From: Stereocaulon alpinum
Taxonomy: Eukaryota; Ascomycota; Lecanoromycetes; Lecanorales; Stereocaulaceae
Assembly (NCBI GenBank): GCA_018257865.1
Contig: JAEUBA010000015.1
Span: 310,001 to 374,000 of the forward strand
DNA length: 64,000 nucleotides
Reading direction: 5' to 3'
In this document: piece by piece, positions 55,576 to 64,000 of the stretch
Numbering within the stretch: the stretch's first letter is position 1
Layout of the letters: each line of letters begins with the position of its first letter
Notes under the pieces: generated by a model
The model's input: only the letters and a program-made list of their open reading frames with translations
Told to the model about the DNA's origin: nothing
Databases searched by the model: none
Made by a program: the position numbers and the translations under genes

Positions 55576-58214
55576 GATCCGTAAAGCGTGACAGGGAAAG
55601 ATCGCGTCGAGGGAGTGATGGGAGAGGTATTATGACAGCATTGCTACGAAACACTCATGAACTCTGATAGATGGGGAATTGTCCCAATCTGGAGGCACGC
55701 TCGCCGTGGTGGAAACAAATCGAGATTGTAATTCCTGTAGTGATAGAACGGGAGTTATTGCAGCTACAGCTTGCTATGCAGTCGCAGATGTACTCAACTC
55801 ATGGACTTCCACGGACTCGTAGACAAGAATTTCAACAAAGTCTCGATTGTTATGCTAACATTGCAAAGATCCCTGTGACATAGATTCGCGAGTGAGCTTC
55901 CACCAGAGGAATTGGCGGGAAGTTCCGCTATATCATTTGTCCCCACCGTGAACCACGTTCCTGAGAGCTTGGGTAACTCCAAGGACCAAGGTTGAGCAGA
56001 TCTCCACATGGCATCCGTCATCTATGTGGGAAACAAGGCCGCAACTTGGTTGGTGCAGCGATCTGCTAGATTGTCATTGGAGCGGCAAGATGAGTGGTCG
56101 ACGCTAGGCCGAACTAAACTACTTCTTTAGCAATGATTGTACGGGATCTCTCCACATAGCCATGTGGTGGCTTGTAGAGACGGGAACGACAGCGTGGGGA
56201 GCTTCTAGCCTTCATGAGCCATTGGTACGAGGGATCGAAGGACAGTGTGGTCATCAGCACAAGTACACGGAGAGCTAGAGCAAGGGAAAGAACACAGGCC
56301 AAGCGGTTATCCTGGTGACGAGATACCGGTCATCATATCGCTGCATCATTCAGGGAAGGGCGATCACGATCATCGAAGGCAGCATGGAACAATGGCTCTA
56401 CAGCCTGCATGAGGTAACTGCATTGCTTGTTGGATGGAATATAACGGCAGGATCAAAAGCCGTCTGCGCCCCATTGCTTGGCATGAAATTAGCTGTTTCA
56501 GCTGCACACCAACGTCACTTACCAACGCCCTTCGGCATAATAGTAGGACTGAAATAACGACTGCATGTGCCACTTGAATCAGGGACTCGATCTGCGCTAA
56601 ATGACAAATAATCCGGGTGCCAGATGCGAACCTTCGCCGTTGCAATCAACCCTCGACACGGGGTCACATGCCCAGGACCACGCCGCGAGGCACGACGAGG
56701 AACTTCTGGGGTACCCCGACATCAACGGGCGAGGGAATGAGGCAACGGGTACCTGGGCCGTCATATTGCGTCTGTGCCGTACTTCAATGTTGAGGGAATA
56801 GAAGGGTTCGCTTATCAGTGGGCGGGGACCCCAACTGATACCTGACTCTCTGACTCCACAGATACCGGGCTCTGATAGTATGCTTTCGTGTATGATCCTA
56901 TAGGTCTTATTTACCTTCACAGTTGGTATAGAACTCCTTGATCAAAAGCTGTCTGGTCGACGAGCTCTAGAGTGGCTGGTTGGTCGGGAGATGCCGCCGG
57001 TTGAGCGTTGAATCCTTCAATGAACTGGAGTATGACCTGCATACACGAGAAAGGCACGGCTCTGGGGCCCTCCGTTAGAAATCCCTCACCAAGAGCACAG
57101 CAACAACCGATTTACCCTGATCGACGCGACCACTCTCTCCAATCTGTTAAAATCCCAACTTTCAACGATGTCGGTGTCCACACGAAACAGGCCTCCAGAC
57201 CACTTTATCCGCACCTTACACACCACTTCCAGACGCAGACGCAGAACACTTAGTGATCTACCATGGTGCGCCGCAGGTCGATAGCATACGGTCTACAAAG
57301 CTGCACGCCATAACTAACAGGCCAGAAATAGCCCTAATGCCGAAATCATAGCAAGCTTCGAAAGGTGGAGCGGCTCACAAAACTGCACAACATAATTGCA
57401 AATCCCGAAATAGCCCAAGAACCGAAATGATGGCCATCTTCGAGCGCTGCAGTCCCTCTGTACTGCAACGGAAAGTACAGCAAGACACCTCACGGCAATC
57501 TCGAAATACGAACCTACAAATCACAGCAACACTTCGCCACCTACAGACATGAGAAGCCATTGACGATTGTAAAGCATGTTTGACAGGCAATCTCCGATAC
57601 GTCGAAGATCTCACCTCTCAACTGCCTAACTGGTCACCCACTCTGTAGCCCCATTAATTAGACAAAGTTTGAGGGAAAGATTTGATATGACAGGTATTAA
57701 GGAAGTTGGCATTATAAAATCATGCGTGAAAATAACTTTTTGGACCCTATGTTCGTGGATTAAGGGATTGAGGTGCCGGTTAGAGGCATCTGTAGACGGA
57801 GGAGTGAAACCTCGTCGGCTGATCTTTATCGAAAGAGAGAGGAGATAGTAGGGCACTCGAGGGTTGAGAGTGTGGGGAGGTTGATGGGTTGTAGAATAGG
57901 TGGAGTGTGATGGTGGTGTGCTACGGTATTAGCAGAGGCAATCACTTTGGGTATCTTAGAGCGGATAAGGCATGTCTGTAAAGCCTTGAAGCAGAAGATA
58001 TGGTGCTTTCTAGATAGAAGCAACAATCGGGTCCACACCAAGGGCAATCATGTCCAACGATAGGTACATATGAACCGCCGACGCCGTACCCATATCCAGT
58101 AGATCTCTTATAGGTAGTGTACAAAGCCACAGTAGAGAATATTAAGTAGTATCTACAAAGTAAAGTCTAGACGCATGATTAAAATTGTGCATACATGGTC
58201 TAACGCAATTTCAA
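55576..58214. other. Gene-poor region with degenerate short repeats
   Basis: About 2.6 kb without a supported gene. Two or three imperfect repeats lie at 57294-57536. Short frames on both strands (for example 57942-58130 minus, Tyr/Gly/Cys-rich) have no motif and are not called. Confidence 0.4.
57294..57536. repeat. Imperfect direct repeats, about 70-bp units
   Basis: 57294-57363 and 57377-57446 align without gaps at an 83-bp offset (both carry ACAAA.CTGCAC, CGAAATAGCCC-like, CCGAAATCAT-like and CTTCGA). A weaker third copy at about 57478-57536 shares GCAATCTCGAAATA and CACTTCG. The period does not match any reading frame I can follow. Confidence 0.65.
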
Positions 58215-60567
58215 TTAGAAGAAATCACCGGGTACCCTCCCCTCCGCTATATCAATGCTAGAGACACTAGATTCCTCAGGTTCCGACTCTCCTGGTGGGA
58301 TGACAATCTCTAATCCAACAGGAGAGGCGCACAGATTGCCAGGCTCGCTTCCTATAAGAGTGTCTGTGCTTTGATCCTCTGGCGAAGTCGGAGAAACATT
58401 CTCGAAAGTGCCTGATGTGGATGTGGAATTAGGTGGTGCTCTGACTGGCAGCCTTCGGAGGCGTTGCGATCGCTGGGAGTAAGGAGTGACAGGTGATATT
58501 TGTGGGCTTTCTGAGATAGGAGTAGGCGGCAAAGGCCTCATTAAATCTGGTGCTAGTGCTGTGGGGCACGATGATGGACTGAAACTTAGTGGTTTAGGGC
58601 GAGATGGGAACTTTGATCGGGGCGACGGTCCGGAAGTGATGATTGTTTCGACAAGAGGTGTGCTTGATCTCTCGATGCTGGTCCTACTCTGTGTCAAGAT
58701 CCTAGTCGATACGTAGATTTCCGTCTTGCTCTTGGCACTGCTCGCAATGCTTGGGCGCTGTTCATGCGTCTTGAGTTTTCCCCATGAGGCAGTGTCTGCT
58801 AGTAGCTCGTAGTAAACTGGTGGCGCTGATTGAGGTAGCTCCAATATTTCCTTGTCTGATCCTGAAGGCGATTTGTCATCCATCAGCTCCGCTTTACCGC
58901 TGTCAGCAAGCTCTCTAGGAACGCCGTAAAGACTACCGTGACCCATTTCCTGTATTGGGAAAACTTTTGGAATCTCTTGGCCTTTAAGCGGTTTTGTACT
59001 GTCGCTGCTTAGTCTCTTTGGCGGTTTTCTTAGCCGTCTTCGAACGGCCAAAGTAATGACGAGGATTATTAGGATTAGGAGTGCCGTAGCTCCAATGCTT
59101 ATACCTACTACAGCTCTGCGGCTCAAGGGGCTAGTTGACGCATTGTTCGCTGAAGGGATTGCAACGATTTTTTCGGGGAGTCCGTCTTCGAATTTACATT
59201 GGGAGACGGAGAAATTGGAATACTCGTAGTTGGTGATTACGTAGCTATTCAGTACGGGTTAGCCTGTGTGAAACAGAATTCGCAATGAGACGGGAGAGAT
59301 ACGCTTCTTGTAAAAATGTCCGACCAAGAAGATACGTCGTTTCATTCCCCGGTTGCAGCGGAAAGTACCGACTTGTATCGTACAGAAGCGGATACTCGCC
59401 TTGAAGATCGAAGCTTGCATAGGGTAACACAATGTCAACAGTAGGCCCTCCGGTCGTTGAATCTCCAATCTGGAAAGTGAAATTCGCATTCTTTGCTAGC
59501 AAGCTCTGGTGTTGAGTGTCGTTAATAAGATATTGTCCGGTGGTTGTATTATAGACCAATCCAAATTCATCTTCGAATAGCGTACAAGCTTCGGGTGGAA
59601 GATAAATGTATGGCAACGTTGAATCAATGAATGTCAGTATTGGAGATGGTAGTAAAGATTTAGTTGACCCATTTGCCATTCTTGCCGTGATCGACTGGAG
59701 TCCAACGACTAGATCTACACACATTCCGGAATTAGCAGGTCCTACCAATAAGACCTTTTCAGGGCAGATAGCTAGAATCACTGGTCCTGTAACGGGGCTT
59801 AAGATTCAACAAATAACAACAGTAAAAGCAAACCCCCAACACCTACGTACCACGTGAGATGTCCGGAGCGAGAGAAAATGATACATTGTTCGGAACAAGT
59901 CGTGAAAGGTCATAGCCGCCGAATGTCAAACTCCCAAAGACACCCTTCAATCGGTATTTTGCTCCTGCAGTATAGGCCCAAGAGAGACTCGGAATCAAGT
60001 TCTTGGTCCTTAACGTTGTCAAAAAGCTCGGCTGGGGATTCGATTGAGTGGTAAAATTGGTCGGTTGATTGCCAATGCCAAAGAGGCCCACATAATAGTC
60101 GGTGGTTGAAATGTCAGAGACCGTCTGATTTTGGAATGTAGGTCCGCCGTTGGCGTCGCTGAAGCCCAGCGCGATGGACTCCAGCCCGTAAGCAGCGGTC
60201 TCATTGTAGCCGAGGTTCGTCTCAAGACTCAAAGTATAATTGCCGAGACTATTCCAAGACAAAGACTTTGATGTATCGAACAATCCACCTCGGGTTTGAG
60301 TGCAATTGGGAAAGGCTTGGTAGTTGTCGGTCGCCTGGCATCCTAGGGGCCCGACAACAAAGGTTGCTTGCCCAGCAGTCGATGGAAACACTCGGACTGT
60401 CTGTTGTGGCGTCCCAACTCGGAGGGCGAAGGAGGACCAGGAACCATCATCACCATCCCTAAGAGTTGTCAACAAACACAGTTGAAATGAGGTCGATATC
60501 CATTAGGGGTTTGCTCTTACCAGTATTGCGAAGGCGCCCAAGAAAACGGAGCCGGCCCGCGAGTCAT
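58215..60567 (-). CDS. Membrane-anchored aspartic-protease-fold protein lacking the first catalytic Asp
   Basis: Exons 60567-60521, 60458-59851, 59714-59303 and 59244-58215 give 698 aa. The pepsin-like fold starts SQYWDGDDGSWSSFALRVGTPQQTV; where active enzymes have DTG/DTS this protein has PSTAGQ (Ser42 in place of Asp). The second lobe keeps LTFIDSTLPYIYLP (Asp249, but STL instead of TG). Sequons include NCT, NYT, NET, NQT, NFT and NVS, fitting an extracellular domain. One membrane helix lies at about residues 401-421 (ISIGATALLILIILVITLAV), followed by RRRLRK stop-transfer and a 275-residue Ser/Pro-rich cytosolic tail with PPVYYEL. No signal peptide is visible at this start; an upstream exon may exist, since the frame before ATG 60567 reads VSVSPAVT from an AG. 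Probably non-catalytic. An alternative reading as an active protease is not supported by the residues. Confidence 0.82.
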
Positions 60568-61951
60568 TGTGACTGCCGGGCTGACGCTAACCTAATGCGG
60601 CTAATGCTATCAATCCTGAGAAACCGTATCTTGACAACAGTGCACCTCAGAGTACATCCGTTGCAGCATGATCACTGTTGTCACAGTCTTTGTAACAACT
60701 TTTGAGATTATTTGGGGGCACTTAGCGAATGCTACTAATCACAGTCCATATTCTAGAAACTCGCGAGCCCTCGAGCTGGGATCGCCCCCAACCTCGTAAT
60801 GAACACTGCCCACCTTTCAATTTGTTTCATGTGGAATCCTTCTACAGGTAACAATGTGGCACGACTCAACACTTTTCGGCGAACCCCAAACACCATAGTG
60901 TCTTGACTAATAGCGATAGGCACGGATGGGCCAAAGCCTGTGTATATCCCCCTGCTGCTTTGCCACTCCGGCCCAGAAAACCGTCCATGAAGGGCAGCGA
61001 TAGACTTCGTGCGCACAGCATGCCTTGCTGATATGCTCAACGGAAACCACTTCAATAGCCGTCCCAAAGCGATTCTCTTCTAGCATCTTCAAGAGTTATC
61101 CATCCTAGACGCTGTGCCTGATTAGCGCTGGTGGCGCTACATCCAATTGCATGGGCAGCTCAGAGCCATACATAATTCGAAGTTCGAGTTCTCTTGATGC
61201 GGCCAGTTTCAACCTTATCTGCCTTCCGTATCCGTTCCGAAGAACGCTCATACCGCCTTACACGTTTCATGCACACACAATGAGCAAATTGGCCGATTGG
61301 GGTCTTGCGAACCTTATGCACTGTCGTTTCAAGAGCACTGAGTGGAAAATCCTATCCATGCATTTGACCCCATAGCTTGTCTCCGATCTCACTGTCCTTT
61401 GCTCATACGCGGGGTGGACGTCCTTACTCATCTTACATGGGCCGGAAACTTGGGGTTGGGACTTCTGATAGGCTGTACTCTCTTCCATGCTCTCAATTCC
61501 ACCACCAGCGGTACAAAATGACGTGGTTTTGTCCACCGGCGGTCTCATGAATGCACTAGTTCCTGCTGCGCATCTGTATAGGCTTAAGTGCAGTCCTTGC
61601 TCATCTTAATCCCATGGGGCCCTCGGACTTGCAACACCTCGTTGAGGCCTTGTTGGTCGCCCCACAGGCCCTTGGATGCTGATCATAGGTCAATTGCACG
61701 CGGACTCCAGCAATCGGCCTAGCTTATCTGGTCGCCGTCATTCGATGCTCGCTTCATTGTTACCCTTTTCATTTCTTTTGTTTCAACAATTGCAAGATGG
61801 GTACTATACTTCCTCACTGCTGCTTGACTATATCTATCGTCTCCCCTACCAGCCTAAAGTGGCGTTCTTTGATTCAGCAGCAATTGTTTCAATACTGCTC
61901 ATCACTTTCGTTAATAGCAATTGCTTTGCGTGCACTTCAGTCATGCTCAGC
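60568..61951. other. Intergenic between divergent protease-like and secreted genes
   Basis: About 1.4 kb, including the putative upstream exon of the minus gene and the promoter of the plus gene. Frames of about 60-105 codons occur on both strands with no motif. Confidence 0.4.
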
Positions 61952-62824
61952 ATGCACTTTCCACTCTTTCAACTTGCTTGCATCATTACATCCTTATGTA
62001 CATCGGTCACTTGGGCGAGGGACTTTGTCAACGTGTACTCACCTGTTCCATCTGCTGCATCGCCAATTTTAGCACCTGCGTGGTCCAATTCCACACCACA
62101 GTGGTCTGACACCGCGGCTGCATCGCCAACAGCAGCTGTACAGTCGTCAGATGTCCCGCCCGAATTATACTACTTACCAGCTTCTGCCGCGCCTACTACT
62201 ACGTTTCCTCCAGCCGCTTATACAGCTGCCGCCACCACATGCACAACATATGCTCCCTGCAACCTCTTTTACCAGGTTAGTAACATTCTTGACTTATATG
62301 TTTTCACTCCTATTTACGGACTACAGTACGTTACCGTTCTATACTGGCCAGGGTCTTCTCAAAAAACAGCTTGCCTTACGACTGCGACGGCGAACCCGCC
62401 TGTTTCACTGGGGTTTACCCCTCAAGCTTCAAGCTTATACGTCATCTTCAATTCCATCATAGCCAGCGACGGCTGCAGACAGATCGGCAACACCTACGCC
62501 ATGATAACAACTTCCTTCGCCCCAGGAGAACTTTCAACAATAGACAAGTCGAGTGGCGCCACCCGAGTTTTTGACTTTAGTGACCTCCCATGCGGTCCTG
62601 CAGGAGACAATCCTGATTACTCTCCAATCATCGCTCCACCTCCTTTCCTGACCAACTTAGATCCTGCATTTGCAACTTGCATACCCGGCGCCGAGCAAGG
62701 AATTGACCCACCTCAAACACTTAACGGGGCAGATGAAGCATCAGGTCCTAGAGGCCCAGGGCATCTTCCTCGACGATTCAGAAGATTTCCGGCGCATGCT
62801 TCTGCGGTACCTACCCCGACCTAG
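61952..62824 (+). CDS. Small secreted protein, unknown function
   Basis: Start at ATG 61952 (ATG 61943 three codons upstream also possible) gives 290 aa. MHFPLFQLACIITSLCTSVTWA is a clear signal peptide with likely cleavage after TWA. A Pro/Ser/Ala linker follows, then a Cys-containing domain with TTCTTYAPCNLFYQVSNILDLYVFTPIYGLQYVTVLYWPG, KTACLTT, SDGCRQIGNTYAMITTSFAPGELSTI and LPCGPAGDNPDY, FATCIPGAEQG. Six Cys in the mature chain suggest disulfides. The last 30 residues are low-complexity Arg/Pro. An intron near 62760 is possible. No match to a family I know; it may be a cell-wall or secreted effector-like protein, which I cannot confirm. Confidence 0.65.
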   Translation: MHFPLFQLACIITSLCTSVTWARDFVNVYSPVPSAASPILAPAWSNSTPQWSDTAAASPTAAVQSSDVPPELYYLPASAAPTTTFPPAAYTAAATTCTTYAPCNLFYQVSNILDLYVFTPIYGLQYVTVLYWPGSSQKTACLTTATANPPVSLGFTPQASSLYVIFNSIIASDGCRQIGNTYAMITTSFAPGELSTIDKSSGATRVFDFSDLPCGPAGDNPDYSPIIAPPPFLTNLDPAFATCIPGAEQGIDPPQTLNGADEASGPRGPGHLPRRFRRFPAHASAVPTPT

Positions 62825-63632
62825 CTTACCAATGTCACGCAGGCATCGATACGCGACTTTCGTATTTTATTTCGCCACGTTTTCTCTTCTTTGGAAGCAC
62901 TTCTAGGGCGCGTCGTCGAGCGGACGGCGTAACCGGGGTTGAAGGCTTACAATGACTAGTAGTGAGGCCCACCAAGCCTAGGACGCAGATTTCCTTAAGC
63001 AATGCTAGATCATCACTCAATACTACAAGTTCATGCAGCTTCCAACGTTAGGACATAGCGCAGCCATCTGTTGAGCCTAACGTATGCATGAACCTTGTGT
63101 CTTACGCCTTTTTGTCTGTCGGGTAATGTTCCACGATATCCCAAAAGCAAGAAACATCCGAATATGCTGGTAGGCCAAGCCGCAAACGATTATGTTTCCG
63201 TTCTATCCGAGTCATGGACGCTTCAAATCTTTGGCACCTGGAGTGACTACTTGCCTTATTTTCCGCTTTGCTGAGCCACGATATCTTTGGTTTCGTACGC
63301 TTCTTGGGTCAAGCCTTCGGGACCTCTAATTTTCATAAGTGAGAACTACTTGTTTGTCTACTTCCTCTCGAGTGATGAAGCGATTTACTTTCTACTGTTC
63401 ATGAGCATGAAACTGGAAATCTTACGTTTGTTGATCATCTCTACACGCTGATCACAGATACGACATTAAAGCAAAGACAAGTCGTGGAAGCCGACTTCAT
63501 CAACGTGTAAAACCCAAGTCATTACCTAGTACTACCCAGAGGCCATTCTCGCGTTGCTCTTATATGCGCAAGACGATTTACCAAACCAACAGTAAAGTCG
63601 TGGCCGTTATCCAAGCACAAGCATTCCATTCA
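62825..63632. other. Intergenic at window end
   Basis: About 800 bp between the secreted gene and the 3' end of the last, truncated gene. No gene seen. Confidence 0.4.
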
Positions 63633-63998
63633 TCATTCATCAGACGTCATATACTCGTCACTGTCGTCATCTTCCACTCCTGACGCCGCCCTTCCGTCGT
63701 CCAGATCCATCCCATCTAATCCCACGCCTCCACCTTCCCCTTCCCCGTCTTCTGCTTCCTCATGCTCTTCCTCCTCCTCCGTTCCATCCTTCCCTCCCCC
63801 ACCTACCCCCTTCGCCTCCCCCTTCAAAATCCCACAAGCCGCATCCGCCGCCCTTGTCTGCACCTCCATCCTTCCCAACCCATCACCAACCCTAACAACC
63901 TCCCTCTCCCCCACCAAAACCCCACAGATTAACCTCACCTTGCCCTCCTCCCCTTCTTCCCCAAGCACATACTTGACCTTCTCCCTATCAGCCAGTCT
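63633..63998 (-). CDS. C-terminal fragment with dsRBD-like segment and acidic tail (5' end outside window)
   Basis: The frame is open to the window edge: RLADREKVKYVLGEEGEEGKVRLICGVLVGEREVVRVGDGLGRMEVQTRAADAACGILK, then a Gly/Glu/Asp-rich acidic tail ending DDDSDEYMTSDE. The stretch from VRLICGVLVGERE to AADAACGILK has the beta-beta-alpha spacing of a double-stranded RNA-binding domain (hydrophobic strand, G.G, then A..AA..A.) but lacks the usual Lys patch, so the match is weak. Nothing upstream is available. Could be an RNase III-family or ribosome-associated protein; not resolved. Confidence 0.5.
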   Translation of the reverse strand, partial: RLADREKVKYVLGEEGEEGKVRLICGVLVGEREVVRVGDGLGRMEVQTRAADAACGILKGEAKGVGGGGKDGTEEEEEHEEAEDGEGEGGGVGLDGMDLDDGRAASGVEDDDSDEYMTSDE

Positions 63999-64000
63999 CC

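Noticed and set aside
56575..56660. Possible minus-strand tRNA (GGTTCGCATC-like T loop)
   Set aside because: No A box, no acceptor or T stem pairing; random resemblance.

Overview
The window is nuclear DNA from a filamentous ascomycete (Pezizomycotina). Genes carry many short introns, mostly 45-80 bp, with GTRNGT donors and CTRAY-like branch points. Most products are conserved ascomycete housekeeping proteins, encoded on both strands without operons. I read about 27 protein genes. I recognised no rRNA, tRNA, CRISPR array or intact transposon. Gene models were assembled by hand from codon phase, splice consensus and remembered family motifs, so exon boundaries are predictions.

Layout. 1-12.1 kb: the 3' end of a Hop1-like HORMA/PHD meiotic gene, a large disordered protein, a Golgi UDP-galactose-type transporter and a complete MER3/HFM1 meiotic helicase. 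12.1-20.3 kb: a gene-poor accessory stretch holding two diverged paralogous zinc-finger genes, an 11-bp tandem repeat and a degenerate minisatellite with two unit lengths. 20.3-26.8 kb: five minus-strand genes, in order calcipressin, an MDP-1 type HAD phosphatase, a 681-residue LRR protein and a DIPP-type Nudix hydrolase, all compact. 28.1-36.1 kb: arginyl-tRNA-protein transferase ATE1, a small conserved Cys-containing protein, mitochondrial GrpE (Mge1), mitochondrial PheRS, Coq3 and TFIIE beta. 36.6-44.4 kb: a 2191-residue Mlp1/Tpr nuclear-basket protein and dynactin p27. 45.5-53.7 kb: Cox11, RFC5 (human RFC3), a small glycine-rich protein, mitochondrial ribosomal protein L16 and RFC1. 54.1-64 kb: a seven-TM fungal rhodopsin-like protein, a membrane-anchored aspartic-protease-fold protein lacking its first catalytic Asp, a small secreted protein, and the 3' end of an acidic-tailed protein cut by the window edge.

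Functional groupings. Hop1 and Mer3 both act in meiotic recombination. RFC5 and RFC1 belong to the same clamp loader and lie within 8 kb. Mge1, mitochondrial PheRS, Coq3, Cox11 and mL16 are nuclear-encoded mitochondrial proteins, and several share short divergent promoters. The most novel material is the pseudo-peptidase membrane receptor candidate, the zinc-finger paralog pair with its surrounding repeats, and a recurring within-gene switch from C-rich to G-rich coding strand.
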